A stretch of 64,000 nucleotides of DNA. Origin: Clostridia bacterium (GTDB lineage Bacteria > Bacillota > Clostridia > Oscillospirales > Acutalibacteraceae). A model generated the notes under the pieces. It saw only the letters and a list, made by a program, of their open reading frames with translations. It had not been told where the DNA came from and did not search any database. Location: the NCBI GenBank assembly GCA_017403065.1, contig JAFQOT010000011.1, forward strand, positions 1-64,000. Reading direction: 5' to 3'. Position 1 is the first letter of the stretch. Every line of letters starts with the position of its first letter. Both the position numbers and the translations under genes were made by a program. Of the stretch, positions 1 to 8,886 are shown one piece after another.

Positions 1-206
1 AGTTGTTCTGCCAAGGGCATAGCTGGGCAGCTAAGTGCGGATTGGATAAACGCTGAAAGCATCTAAGCGTGAAGCCAACCTCAAGATTAGATTTCCCATA
101 GCATAAGCTAGTAAGGTCCCCGGAAGACTACCGGGTTGATAGGCTGCATGTGTAAGCGTAGTGATACGTGTGCTTGGCAGTACTAATAGACCGAGGGCTT
201 GACCTA
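1..206 (+). rRNA. 23S ribosomal RNA, 3' end (partial)
   Basis: These bases are the last part of domain VI of a 23S rRNA running in from the left edge. The closing stretch, with the conserved GTACTAATAGACCGAGGGC followed by TTGACC near 180-206, is diagnostic of the 23S 3' end. The 3' boundary is approximate. No 5S gene follows: the next element is a terminator at 269-300. Confidence 0.95.
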
Positions 207-268
207 TTTTTTCATCCTCTCTTTCATACTTGTTCAGTTTTCAGGGTGTGAGTGCTATATGTAATTTG

Positions 269-300
269 AGCAACCGTATATGCGGTTGCTTTTTTATTTT
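269..300 (+). terminator. Intrinsic terminator of the rRNA operon
   Basis: A perfect 8-bp stem (AGCAACCG / CGGTTGCT) with loop TATATG is followed by a run of T. It lies about 60 bases beyond the 23S end, so the rRNA transcript ends here without a 5S gene. Confidence 0.85.
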
Positions 301-329
301 ATCTTTAAATCGAATTTCTTAGAAATTTC

Positions 330-358
330 TTGAAATAGCTGAGTATGTGATTTATAAT
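330..358 (+). promoter_or_regulatory. Sigma-A promoter for the lipoprotein gene
   Basis: TTGAAA at 330-335 and TATAAT at 353-358 are separated by 17 bases, about 20 bases upstream of the ATG at 381. Confidence 0.7.
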
Positions 359-380
359 AAAAGAAAAAGGGGTTTTAAAA

Positions 381-1043
381 ATGAAAAAATTCTTAGCTTT
401 TATTATGTGTTTTACAATGATTTTTGTATTCTCAGCTTGCGGGGATTCAGATGTTCGGGGTGAAGTTGACGGCAAAAAGTCTGATACCGTAACTCAAGAG
501 GAAAAGGAATATTCCTTTGGTCTGATTCAGGGCGCCAAATATGAAAATGAGTTTATTGGTATTGGCTGTGAATTTGATGAAAGCTGGACTTTTTATACCG
601 AGGAACAGATTAAACAGCTTAATAATATTTCTGCCGATCTTATGGGTGAGGAATTAGCCGAGAGTATTAAAAATGCAACTATTATTTACGATATGATGGC
701 TTCAAATACCAACGGCAGTAATGTTAATATAAACCTTGAAAAAGTTGGGTTAATTCAAAATGCGGCGATAGATATTAAAACCAGATTAGAAAACACCTTG
801 CCTTCAATTAAGGAGGGCTTGACAAATATGGGTCTTACAAACATTACCTCTGAAATAACAACGGTTACTTTTGCAGGAAAAAAGACAGATGCCATAAAAA
901 TTACTGGCGATATTAACGGAGTTAAGCTTTACGAAACAGTAATGTGCATAAAAACCAATCAATACATTACAAGTATAGCTGTAACCAGCGTTAACACTGA
1001 TGAAACAGGCAATATAATTTCAAAATTTTATAAAGTAGGTTAA
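381..1043 (+). CDS. Putative lipoprotein of unknown function
   Basis: A 220-residue protein with a lipoprotein signal: MKK start, hydrophobic core and a lipobox FSAC with the lipidated cysteine at residue 20, followed by a charged linker. It should sit on the outer face of the membrane. The rest is soluble alpha/beta-looking sequence with no motif I recognise. It has its own promoter (330-358) and an AAGGGG ribosome-binding site, and is followed after 11 bases by an SGNH hydrolase, so the two may be co-transcribed. I do not assign a function. Confidence 0.75.
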   Translation: MKKFLAFIMCFTMIFVFSACGDSDVRGEVDGKKSDTVTQEEKEYSFGLIQGAKYENEFIGIGCEFDESWTFYTEEQIKQLNNISADLMGEELAESIKNATIIYDMMASNTNGSNVNINLEKVGLIQNAAIDIKTRLENTLPSIKEGLTNMGLTNITSEITTVTFAGKKTDAIKITGDINGVKLYETVMCIKTNQYITSIAVTSVNTDETGNIISKFYKVG

Positions 1044-1054
1044 TTGGTATAATA

Positions 1055-1702
1055 ATGGAGCTTAACAATCTAAAGGTTAATTTTTTGGGTGATAGTATTA
1101 CCTATGGGCACGGATTATCATCCTCTAAAAAGCGATTCACTAATTTAATAGCCAAAGAGTATGGAATAATACCGAGAAATTACGGTATAAGCGGCACAAG
1201 AATAGCCAAGCAGATAAATCCCTCTATCAAACCTGTGTGGGACAAGGATTTTATTTCTCGGGTTGCTGAAATGGACGAGGATGCGGATTTGGTGGTTGTT
1301 TTTGGTGGTACTAATGATTTTGGCCACGGGGACGCTCCTTTAGGTACAATGGAAGACCGAAACGCATATACATTTTATGGCGCTTTACATACTTTATACA
1401 CCGATTTGATTAACAAATATCCAACCTCTAAAATCGTGGTGATAACTCCCTTGCATCGCACCGATGAGAATGCGAAGGTAATTAAAACTGACTTTGAGGC
1501 AAGCCTTATAGATTATGTTGAAATAATCAGACAGGTAGCTGAATATTACTCTCTGCCTGTGCTTGATTTATATAAAACAAGCGGTCTGCAGCCTAATGTT
1601 TCTGTAATAAAGGAAAAATACATACCTGACGGTTTGCATCCAAATGAAGAGGGTCATAAAATATTAGCCGAAAAAATAGCTAAATTTTTAATTGGGTTAT
1701 AA
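1055..1702 (+). CDS. SGNH/GDSL-family hydrolase (esterase-like)
   Basis: A 215-residue SGNH hydrolase. The family cleaves esters, for example acyl or acetyl groups on lipids or sugars. The blocks are all present: GDSIT with nucleophile Ser14, a block II glycine near NYGISG (residues 42-47), GGTND with Asn87, and DGLHPN with Asp192 and His195. No signal peptide is visible, so it is probably cytoplasmic. It starts 11 bases after the lipoprotein gene with a poor ribosome-binding site, which suggests coupling. The substrate cannot be read from the sequence. Confidence 0.85.
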   Translation: MELNNLKVNFLGDSITYGHGLSSSKKRFTNLIAKEYGIIPRNYGISGTRIAKQINPSIKPVWDKDFISRVAEMDEDADLVVVFGGTNDFGHGDAPLGTMEDRNAYTFYGALHTLYTDLINKYPTSKIVVITPLHRTDENAKVIKTDFEASLIDYVEIIRQVAEYYSLPVLDLYKTSGLQPNVSVIKEKYIPDGLHPNEEGHKILAEKIAKFLIGL

Positions 1703-1806
1703 TACATAAATCAAGCTTCGGCGTGCTTTATATTTTTATTTTAATATTCATAATTTTTGCATTAAAATTTTTTTACAGCAAATAATATTTTGGGAGTGTG
1801 AAGGTT

Positions 1807-2484
1807 ATGAGTAACGAAAAAGATAAAAGTAACGCGGGGCAAATCAAGGAGCTTGGTATAGTAGAAACCTTTGATGGAAAACATAAAATTCACTGTTTGA
1901 CTATAATCGGAGAAATTGAGGGTCACAGTATACTGCCCGAGCAGAATAAAACCACCAAATACGAGCACGTAATTCCTCAGCTTGTGGCTATTGAGGAAAG
2001 CTGTGAAATCGAGGGGCTTATTATTATTTTAAATACGGTAGGCGGCGATGTTGAGGCGGGACTTGCTATCGCAGAGCTGATTTCGGGTATGAAAAAGCCG
2101 ACGGTTTCCTTTGTTTTAGGAGGGGGACATTCAATAGGCGTACCACTTGCAGTATCGGCTAAGAAGTCCTTTATAGCTCCATCAGCTACTATGACTGTTC
2201 ATCCCGTTAGAATGAACGGTTTGGTTATTGGAGTTCCCCAAATGATGAATCATTTTGCGCGTATGCAGGACAGAATAACCGATTTTGTGGTTGAAAATTC
2301 TAAAATCACTTCAGCAAGATTTACAGAGCTTATGATGAATACAGGGGAAATGGTTACAGATGTAGGCTCTGTTCTTTCGGGAGAAAGGGCTGTGAAAGAG
2401 GGCTTAATTGATTCTATAGGAAATTTAAGCACGGTTATTGAAGCGCTGTATGAAATGATAGAAAATAAAGATAATATACGATAA
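1807..2484 (+). CDS. tepA: TepA-type ClpP-fold protease
   Basis: A 225-residue ClpP/crotonase-fold protein of the TepA (YmfB) type, related to ClpP and signal peptide peptidase SppA. It carries the NTVGGDVEAG segment equivalent to the ClpP oxyanion loop, GGGHSIG where the nucleophile serine lies, and TVHPV where the histidine lies. B. subtilis TepA was named for a role in protein translocation. A GTG at 1798 lies in the same frame, but the GGGAG at 1792-1796 is spaced correctly only for the ATG at 1807. The cytoplasmic role is inferred from the family. Confidence 0.8.
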   Translation: MSNEKDKSNAGQIKELGIVETFDGKHKIHCLTIIGEIEGHSILPEQNKTTKYEHVIPQLVAIEESCEIEGLIIILNTVGGDVEAGLAIAELISGMKKPTVSFVLGGGHSIGVPLAVSAKKSFIAPSATMTVHPVRMNGLVIGVPQMMNHFARMQDRITDFVVENSKITSARFTELMMNTGEMVTDVGSVLSGERAVKEGLIDSIGNLSTVIEALYEMIENKDNIR

Positions 2485-2517
2485 TAATAAATTAAAAAAG
2501 CAAAAACCTCGATGAAT

Positions 2518-2640
2518 TGCCCAAGTGTTCTTAAGGACACTTGGGCAGTTTGGGCGAATAAAATATCACGAAAACCGTAGGTTTTCATATGACGATTGCC
2601 ATCGGCAATCATATCACTCTGTGCGAAAAGCACAGAATAT
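2518..2640. repeat. Array of short palindromes joined by an ATATCAC linker (block A)
   Basis: A non-coding block between convergent genes. It begins with an 11-bp hairpin (2518-2547, arms TGCCCAAGTGT/ACACTTGGGCA). The sequence GGCGAATAAAATATCAC follows, then three 17-nt palindromes at 2570-2586, 2594-2610 and 2619-2635. Their stems all differ, but they are separated by nearly constant linkers (ATATGAC, ATATCACT, AATATCACT). The same linker and leading GGCGAATAAAATATCAC recur at 31520-31560. It looks like a dispersed intergenic repeat family; its function is unknown. Confidence 0.7.
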
Positions 2641-2655
2641 CACTATATAAAAATT

Positions 2656-2700
2656 ACTACCCGAAAAAGAGTTGTGTTTTTCTCTTCTTCGGGTAGTTTT
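2656..2700. terminator. Bidirectional terminator between convergent genes
   Basis: The arms ACTACCCGAA (2656-2665) and TTCGGGTAGT (2688-2697) form a 10-bp stem, with an inner AGAG/CTCT extension and a T run on the + side. It can serve tepA on + and the lipase operon on -. Confidence 0.65.
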
Positions 2701-2847
2701 GTCTTATACTGTCACAAGCAGGAAATTTGTGTGCAAAATTCCGTTCTTAGTAATAATAACCGTACTTAGCAACCCTGCTCATTTCATCGAGTTTTTTTAT
2801 CCTTATTAGTATTATTTTTTTACTTTATTTTTAGAATTTAGATACCT
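2701..2847. other. Non-coding remainder of the 2485-2847 gap
   Basis: No open frame or RNA gene is evident. A short stretch near 2747-2775 (TAATAATAACC then TTAGCAACCCT) resembles one near 31699-31725 in the second hairpin block. The two blocks may therefore be diverged copies of one larger element. Confidence 0.4.
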
Positions 2848-3762
2848 TTAGTTTAAAAAATTTAAAATATCAATTAAAGTCTCTTGATAGCAACTGTCGT
2901 TTAAAATTTCATGGCGGCAATCTTTATAAAGCTTCATTTTAACGGGTATATTAAGGCTTACTAATTTGTCATACACCCATTTAACACCTTTGCCGTAGTT
3001 ACCTACTGGGTCTGTGTCCCCTGAAATGAGAAAAATCGGCAAATCTTTTGGTATTAAGTCAAAGGCGTTTAATTTGTTGCTTTCGCTTATAAGCTTAATT
3101 AAATCGTGCATTGCCGAAACCGTAAATTTAAAGGTACAAAATTTATCGGCAGAGTATTTTTCTATTATGCTGCGGTCCTTTGTAAGCCATTCGTAGTTAG
3201 TATCTCCGTCAAATTTTTTGTTGTATGCACCAAATGCCATATTTAAAATCAGGTCTGATATGTATTTTTCACCCTTTAAAGCCTTTAAAATGCTTGTGAG
3301 CAGTAAGCCAAAGGGTGACAGGGGATTTTTACCCGCTGTACCGCAGAAAATAGCTTTATGATACATTTGTGGATAATTTGATACACAAAGCCTTGCAATA
3401 AATGAGCCCATAGAATGACCGAATATAATTAGCGGCAAATCAGGGTAAAGTTTTTTAACTGCATTTTCAAATGCGAAGGCATCGTTTATTAAATATTTCC
3501 ATCCGTCTGTATGGGCGATAAAGCCTAATTCACTGTCATTTCTTGCAGTTTTTCCGTGACCTAAATTATCATAGCCAAAGGCTAAATATCCCTCTTGTGC
3601 TAATGCCGACATAAATCGGTCATAACGTTCAATATGCTCGGTCATACCGTGAATTATGTGAAATAAACCCTTGATTTCTCCTGTAGGAATATAAACCTTT
3701 CCTACAAGGGTATGAATATTATCGGTGCTGGCAAGGGTCAATTCTTTAATTTCGAATGGCAT
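2848..3762 (-). CDS. Alpha/beta hydrolase, monoacylglycerol-lipase / lysophospholipase type
   Basis: A 304-residue serine hydrolase of the Hydrolase_4 (monoglyceride lipase) group. HGM at residues 38-40 forms the oxyanion hole, GHSMG holds the nucleophile Ser117, SGDTDPVG near 247-254 supplies the acid, and His284 completes the triad. No signal peptide is seen, so it is cytoplasmic. Its start lies 4 bases after the glpK stop. This coupling suggests that it releases glycerol from monoacylglycerol or lysolipid, which GlpK then phosphorylates. The substrate is inferred from the family and neighbour. Confidence 0.85.
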   Translation of the reverse strand: MPFEIKELTLASTDNIHTLVGKVYIPTGEIKGLFHIIHGMTEHIERYDRFMSALAQEGYLAFGYDNLGHGKTARNDSELGFIAHTDGWKYLINDAFAFENAVKKLYPDLPLIIFGHSMGSFIARLCVSNYPQMYHKAIFCGTAGKNPLSPFGLLLTSILKALKGEKYISDLILNMAFGAYNKKFDGDTNYEWLTKDRSIIEKYSADKFCTFKFTVSAMHDLIKLISESNKLNAFDLIPKDLPIFLISGDTDPVGNYGKGVKWVYDKLVSLNIPVKMKLYKDCRHEILNDSCYQETLIDILNFLN

Positions 3763-3766
3763 AAGC

Positions 3767-5251
3767 TCACACTCCTGAAAAGGTTTTATTTACGGCTTCT
3801 TTCCAACCGTTATATAAATCTTCACGCGCAGCCTTTGTAATCGAGGGTAAAAATTCCGTTTGACCCAATGGGATTTTTAAAATTTCTGATTTATCCTTCC
3901 AAAAGCCTACCCCTAAGCCTGCTAAAAATGCTGCGCCCAAAGCAGTAGCCTCCACACCTGATGGACGTAATACCGAAATATTTGATATATCGGCCTGAAA
4001 TTGCATTAAAAAGTTATTGGCAGATGCGCCGCCGTCAACTCGGATGCTTTTTATTTTAATGTCGCTGTCGTCAGCCATAGCCCTAATTAAGTCGTTGGTC
4101 TGGTAAGCGATAGCCTCTAAAGCGGCGCGGATAATATGATTTTTTCCGCTTCCTCTTGTTAAACCTGTGATAGTACCTTTGGCGTACATATCCCAATAAG
4201 GAGCGCCAAGACCTGCAAATGCGGGTACAATATAAACACCGTTACTGTTTTCAACGGCGGTTGCAAATTTTTCGCTTTCAGCAGAGCTTGAAATAAGTCC
4301 CAATTCGTCCCTAAGCCATTGGATTACTGCTCCTCCTACAAAAACACTTCCCTCTAAGGCGTAGTTTATTTGTTCAGACTTTTGGGTGGCGGCTATTGTA
4401 GTAATAAGTCCGTTTTGTGAATTATATGCCGTATGACCTGTATTCATAAGTAAAAAACAGCCTGTTCCGTAGGTGTTTTTTATATCACCCTCGCTAAAGC
4501 ACCTTTGACCGAATAGGGCTGCCTGCTGGTCGCCTGCAATTCCCGAAACGGTGACTTCTTCACCTAAAATATTTACGCTACCGTAATTTTCGCTGCTTGA
4601 TTTGACCTGTGGCAGCATAGATTCAGGTATATTAAGTATATCTAAAAGCTTTTTATCCCAACAAAGATTATTTATATCAAAAAGCATAGTACGGGACGCA
4701 TTCGTATAGTCTGTAATATGAATTTTTCCCTTTGACAACTTCCATATAATCCAGGTATCAACCGTACCGAATAAAAGGTCGCCGTTTTCGGCTTTTTCAC
4801 GCGCCCCTTTAACATTATCTAATATCCATTTTATTTTGGTCGCGCTGAAATAGGCGTCTATTTTAAGGCCTGTGGCTTTTCTTATGTAATCCTCTAAGCC
4901 TTGATTTTTTAAAGCTTCACATATAGGGGCAGTACGTCTGCATTGCCAAACAATAGCGTTATATATCGGTTTTCCAGTGTTTTTATCCCACACAATAGTG
5001 GTTTCACGTTGATTGGTAATTCCTATTGCGGCTATTTCATCAGGGGTTGCGCCAATTTTTGCAATAGCCTGAGTAAGAGCAGAATACTGGGCTGAATATA
5101 GCTCTAACGGGTCGTGCTCTACAAAGCTGGGTTGTGGATAAATCTGGGTAAACTCTTGCTGTGAGGAGGATACAATTTCACCCTTTTTATTAAAAAGTAT
5201 GGCTCTGGCACTGGTGGTTCCTTCATCTAAAGCCAATATATACTTTTTCAT
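3767..5251 (-). CDS. glpK: Glycerol kinase
   Basis: A 494-residue FGGY-family kinase that converts glycerol and ATP to sn-glycerol 3-phosphate. The N-terminal DEGTTSARA phosphate loop, the central [10 protein letters not shown] segment and the DGGASAN segment near residues 405-411 are all present, and the length is normal. It is third in a minus-strand run (ychF, small membrane protein, glpK, lipase), with 4-base gaps on both sides. No glycerol facilitator or glycerol-3-phosphate dehydrogenase sits beside it. Confidence 0.95.
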   Translation of the reverse strand: MKKYILALDEGTTSARAILFNKKGEIVSSSQQEFTQIYPQPSFVEHDPLELYSAQYSALTQAIAKIGATPDEIAAIGITNQRETTIVWDKNTGKPIYNAIVWQCRRTAPICEALKNQGLEDYIRKATGLKIDAYFSATKIKWILDNVKGAREKAENGDLLFGTVDTWIIWKLSKGKIHITDYTNASRTMLFDINNLCWDKKLLDILNIPESMLPQVKSSSENYGSVNILGEEVTVSGIAGDQQAALFGQRCFSEGDIKNTYGTGCFLLMNTGHTAYNSQNGLITTIAATQKSEQINYALEGSVFVGGAVIQWLRDELGLISSSAESEKFATAVENSNGVYIVPAFAGLGAPYWDMYAKGTITGLTRGSGKNHIIRAALEAIAYQTNDLIRAMADDSDIKIKSIRVDGGASANNFLMQFQADISNISVLRPSGVEATALGAAFLAGLGVGFWKDKSEILKIPLGQTEFLPSITKAAREDLYNGWKEAVNKTFSGV

Positions 5252-5255
5252 ACCG

Positions 5256-5651
5256 TCACCCTTTCAATTTTTTATTAACAAGGCTTGCAAAGGGAATAAA
5301 AATCATACTTAAAACAAACCACATAAATGAGAACAAAAGGCAAACCTGACCCCCGATATTAAGGGGTAATTTGCTGTAATCCCACACATTTTTCTTTAGT
5401 ATTACGTTAAAAATAATACCGAAAATAAATTCTAAGGCTGTAATAAAAATGCTGCCTGTAAACGCCTTAAGAACAAGGCTCGCTTTTTTGAATTTTTCAC
5501 CGATAGAGCTTAAAAACATAAAGCTTATACCTCCTGCCGTAAGCATAGAGGGATGGGTATAACCCCTCCACAAAAGCTCTATCAAACCATATCCAAAAGC
5601 GCCTATGGAAAAAAGAATGCATTTATTTTTAAAATCAGACACATTATTCAC
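5256..5651 (-). CDS. Small membrane protein, putative ABC-transporter type IV family (PF06541-like)
   Basis: A 131-residue integral membrane protein with about four hydrophobic segments. The pattern [16 protein letters not shown] near residues 21-36, then a second E-F-x-F-G helix and [13 protein letters not shown], is typical of the family loosely labelled 'putative ABC-transporter type IV'. Its function is unknown. It ends 4 bases before glpK starts, which suggests co-transcription. The start has a GGGTGA ribosome-binding site that lies within a small hairpin (5649-5669). Confidence 0.7.
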   Translation of the reverse strand: MNNVSDFKNKCILFSIGAFGYGLIELLWRGYTHPSMLTAGGISFMFLSSIGEKFKKASLVLKAFTGSIFITALEFIFGIIFNVILKKNVWDYSKLPLNIGGQVCLLFSFMWFVLSMIFIPFASLVNKKLKG

Positions 5652-5681
5652 CCAAAATAATTATGGGTGGAAAAGCGGTGA

Positions 5682-6782
5682 TTATACGTTAAATCTAAAC
5701 AGTACAATATCCCCATCGTTCATAACGTATTCTTTGCCTTCGCTTCTTACAAGACCTTTTTCCTTTGCGGTAACCATACTGCCGCCGCAGGCTATAAAAT
5801 CGTCATACGAAATAACCTCGGCGCGAATAAAACCGCGTTCAAAGTCAGTGTGAATTTTTCCTGCTGCACCAGGTGCTTTTGTGCCTTTAGTAATTGTCCA
5901 GGCTCTTACCTCGGGCTTGCCTGCGGTCAAGTAAGATATAAGTCCTAACAGGGAATAGCATTTTTGAATCATACGGTCAAGGCCTGAGCGCTCAAGACCT
6001 AATTCCTCTAAAAACATTACCTTTTCATCGTCTGAAAGACTTGAAATTTCTGCTTCTAAAGCGGCGCAGATAGGTAATATTTCTGCCTTTTCTATTTGGG
6101 CAATTTCTTTTACAGCGTTATAATTATGATTTTCCTCTATACCTTTGGAAAAATCGTTTTCGCTCATATTACAAGCGTAAATAACAGGTTTTGCCGAAAG
6201 TAAAGCGGTAGTGTTTATAATTTCGGTTTCACTTTCGTCTGTAATTTCAATAGATCTTGCTGGCAGACCGTTTTCAAGATGAGCTATGAGTCTTTTTAGA
6301 AAATCTACCTCTGACTGCATAGATTTGTCACCCTTTAGCGCTTTTGTGGCTTTGTCTAAACGGCGCTGAACCATTTCTATATCAGAGAAAATAAGCTCTA
6401 AATTTATTGTTTCAATGTCACGTTTTGGGTCAACCGAGCCTTCCACGTGAATAATATCGTCACTTTCAAAGCAGCGAACAACGTGAACAATAGCATCAAC
6501 CTCGCGAATATTGCTTAAAAATTTGTTGCCAAGTCCTTCGCCCTTTGAGGCACCCTTTACAAGACCTGCAATATCAACAAACTCAATAACAGCAGGGGTA
6601 AATTTATCAGGATTATAAATTTCTGCTAATTTTTCAAGCCTTTCATCAGGTACGCTTACCATACCTACATTTGGCTCAATAGTACAAAAAGGGTAGTTTG
6701 CAGACTGAGCGCCTGCATTTGTAATAGCGTTAAATAATGTTGACTTGCCTACATTCGGAAGTCCTACCATACCTAATTTCAT
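5682..6782 (-). CDS. ychF: Ribosome-associated ATPase/GTPase YchF
   Basis: A 366-residue Obg-family protein of the YchF/OLA1 type. The P-loop GLPNVGKST is at residues 7-15. The usual NKxD specificity motif is replaced by NMSE, the signature that makes YchF prefer ATP. A coiled-coil insertion lies in the middle, and a C-terminal TGS-like domain carries [12 protein letters not shown]. The length is normal. It is the first gene of the minus-strand run leading to glpK and the lipase, and is divergent from hprK. Confidence 0.95.
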   Translation of the reverse strand: MKLGMVGLPNVGKSTLFNAITNAGAQSANYPFCTIEPNVGMVSVPDERLEKLAEIYNPDKFTPAVIEFVDIAGLVKGASKGEGLGNKFLSNIREVDAIVHVVRCFESDDIIHVEGSVDPKRDIETINLELIFSDIEMVQRRLDKATKALKGDKSMQSEVDFLKRLIAHLENGLPARSIEITDESETEIINTTALLSAKPVIYACNMSENDFSKGIEENHNYNAVKEIAQIEKAEILPICAALEAEISSLSDDEKVMFLEELGLERSGLDRMIQKCYSLLGLISYLTAGKPEVRAWTITKGTKAPGAAGKIHTDFERGFIRAEVISYDDFIACGGSMVTAKEKGLVRSEGKEYVMNDGDIVLFRFNV

Positions 6783-6859
6783 AAATAAAAAACGTCCTTT
6801 TTAATCTTTTTTAATAATTATAATGTTTATACGGCGTATTATCAAGAAAAAACTTTGCA

Positions 6860-6905
6860 AATACTTTAAAAAATACTTTAAAAATATAGTAATTTATATT
6901 ATACT
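6860..6905 (+). promoter_or_regulatory. hprK promoter region with a tandem 12-mer
   Basis: TATACT at 6900-6905 is a plausible -10 box, with a weak TTTAAA at 6877-6882 17 bases upstream. The -35 side holds a tandem direct repeat of AAATACTTTAAA (6860-6871 and 6872-6883). Assignment as promoter is tentative. Confidence 0.45.
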
Positions 6906-6930
6906 GTAGTTAGTATGGGGGGATTATACT

Positions 6931-7899
6931 ATGCATACAAGCTTTAAAATAGAATTAAGTAAAATAATTTCTGAATTTTCTTTGGAGATAATCAATATGC
7001 CTCAAAAGGCTGAAGAAATTTTTGTTTCAACCAACGAGGTTAACCGTCCGGGACTTCAGATGGCGGGTTATTTTCAATACTTTGACCAAAGCCGTATTCA
7101 GATTATAGGAAAAAGCGAGGAAAGCTTTTTGGCGCGCTTTGTACCCGAAAAGGCGCAGCAGCGTCTACGTGAATGGTTTTCAAAAAAACCTGTAGCTGTG
7201 GTTATTTGCCGCGATTTAGAGATACCTGAAATGTACAAGACCATCGCTCGGGAATACGGAATACCTCTTTTAAGAACTAAGGAGTCCACTTCGGATTTCA
7301 CGGCGGCTTTAATAGCTTTTTTAAGTCTTCACTTGGCGCCGAGAATTACCCGTCACGGTGTTTTGGTTGAGGTTTACGGCGAGGGCATTTTACTCTTGGG
7401 CGAAAGCGGTGTAGGTAAAAGTGAAACTGCTATTGAGCTTGTTAAAAGAGGCCATCGTTTGATTGCGGATGACGCTGTAGAAATCAGACGAGTTTCCAAT
7501 AAATCTCTTGTGGGCACCGCTCCTGATAATATAAGGCATTTTATTGAGCTTCGTGGCATAGGAATTATAAATGCGAGCCGTATTTTCGGCGCAGGCTCGG
7601 TAAAGCTTACTGAAAAAATTGATTTAGTAATAAATATGGAGCCTTGGGATATGAACAAGGCTTATGACAGAATGGGACTTGAAAGTCAGACTACCGAAAT
7701 ATTAGACCTTAAAATTCCTTCCCTTACAATACCTGTAAAGCCGGGAAGAAATTTAGCTGTTATTATTGAGGTTGCTGCTATGAACAGTCGTCAGAAAAAA
7801 TTGGGTTATAATGCGGCAGAGGATTTACTCAAACGCCTTGGTATGACGGATGATGAGCAAACAGAAGAAGCAGAAAACAATCCTGTTAGCCCATTTTAA
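6931..7899 (+). CDS. hprK: HPr kinase/phosphorylase
   Basis: A 322-residue bifunctional enzyme that phosphorylates and dephosphorylates Ser46 of HPr, the key step of carbon catabolite control in Firmicutes. Walker A GESGVGKS is at residues 157-164, the catalytic ADDAV pair at 179-183, and the family signature ELRGIGIIN follows near 205. It is slightly longer than the usual 310 residues, with an acidic tail. Good GGGGGGA ribosome-binding site. It leads a run with glucokinase, murB, rapZ and whiA, linking sugar sensing to sugar entry. Confidence 0.96.
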   Translation: MHTSFKIELSKIISEFSLEIINMPQKAEEIFVSTNEVNRPGLQMAGYFQYFDQSRIQIIGKSEESFLARFVPEKAQQRLREWFSKKPVAVVICRDLEIPEMYKTIAREYGIPLLRTKESTSDFTAALIAFLSLHLAPRITRHGVLVEVYGEGILLLGESGVGKSETAIELVKRGHRLIADDAVEIRRVSNKSLVGTAPDNIRHFIELRGIGIINASRIFGAGSVKLTEKIDLVINMEPWDMNKAYDRMGLESQTTEILDLKIPSLTIPVKPGRNLAVIIEVAAMNSRQKKLGYNAAEDLLKRLGMTDDEQTEEAENNPVSPF

Positions 7900-7914
7900 A
7901 GTAGGAGAGATAAA

Positions 7915-8871
7915 ATGTACAGATTAGGTATAGATTTAGGCGGAACAAACATTGTAGCAGGTGTGGTTGATGAAAATTACAAGATAATTGCTACTGCTAA
8001 AAGAAAGACAAACTGTCCTCGAAAGGCAAAAGAGATAATCGATGATATGGCTCAAGCCGCTTTAGAGGCTATAAAAAAAGCGGGGCTTGAAATAAAGGAT
8101 ATTGAATCTGCGGGCGTAGGCTCACCCGGAGCCATAAATCCTGTAGACAGGGTTGTTACCTATGCTAATAATTTGGGCTTTAAAAATGTTATGCTTGCTA
8201 AGGAATTAAAGGACGCTACAGGGATTGAATTTTACCTTGAAAACGATGCTAATGCGGCAGCATACGGTGAATATATAGCGGGCGCAGGCAAGGGCGCTAA
8301 AAACTTTATTATGATTACTTTAGGCACAGGTGTTGGCGGCGGAATCATTATAGACGGTAAAATTTATTCTGGCTCTAACTATGCAGGTGGCGAGCTTGGT
8401 CATACCGTAATCAGTATGGACGGTGAAATGTGTTCCTGCGGACGACAGGGCTGTTGGGAGGCTTATGCTTCTGCTACAGCGCTTATACGCCAGACAAAGC
8501 AGGCTATGAAAAAATATTCAGATAGTCTTATGTGGAGTATTTGCAACAATGATATTAGCGCGGTAAACGGTCTGACTGCTTTTGATGCTATGCGCAAGGG
8601 TGATATGGCAGGGAAAATGGTGGTAGATAAATATATAAGCTATATTGCTGCAGGCATTATAAACAATATCAATATTTTTCAACCTGAAATTCTCTGCATT
8701 GGCGGCGGAGTTTCTAAGGAGGGGGACAATTTGATAGTTCCTATTGAAAAATATTTAAAAGGCGAAAACTACGCTCGTGATTTAAAGAAAAAAACCCTTA
8801 TAAAAGCCGCAACCTTAGGAAACGATGCAGGAATTATAGGCGCGGCGTATATTGGGGATTTATATAAATAA
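7915..8871 (+). CDS. glcK: ROK-family glucokinase
   Basis: A 318-residue ROK kinase that makes glucose 6-phosphate. DLGGTN at residues 7-12 binds ATP, ENDANAAA holds the catalytic aspartate, and the zinc-binding CSCGRQGCWE follows the GGELGH histidine motif. It starts 15 bases after hprK with GGAGAG as ribosome-binding site. Pgi and Pfk are also encoded in this window, so the upper glycolytic steps are complete here. The glucose specificity is inferred from similarity to Firmicute GlcK proteins. Confidence 0.9.
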   Translation: MYRLGIDLGGTNIVAGVVDENYKIIATAKRKTNCPRKAKEIIDDMAQAALEAIKKAGLEIKDIESAGVGSPGAINPVDRVVTYANNLGFKNVMLAKELKDATGIEFYLENDANAAAYGEYIAGAGKGAKNFIMITLGTGVGGGIIIDGKIYSGSNYAGGELGHTVISMDGEMCSCGRQGCWEAYASATALIRQTKQAMKKYSDSLMWSICNNDISAVNGLTAFDAMRKGDMAGKMVVDKYISYIAAGIINNINIFQPEILCIGGGVSKEGDNLIVPIEKYLKGENYARDLKKKTLIKAATLGNDAGIIGAAYIGDLYK

Positions 8872-8886
8872 TTTAAAGGTGTGTTT

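Noticed and set aside
207..268. 5S rRNA between 23S and the terminator
   Set aside because: The gap is too short and has none of the conserved 5S sequence.
2250..2633. Minus-strand open frame of 127 codons over tepA and the hairpin block
   Set aside because: It is antisense to tepA and ends in palindromes; no ribosome-binding site or family features.
2560..2640. CRISPR array
   Set aside because: The regularly spaced units are palindromes of different sequence; the constant parts are only 7-9 bases. No cas gene is in the window.
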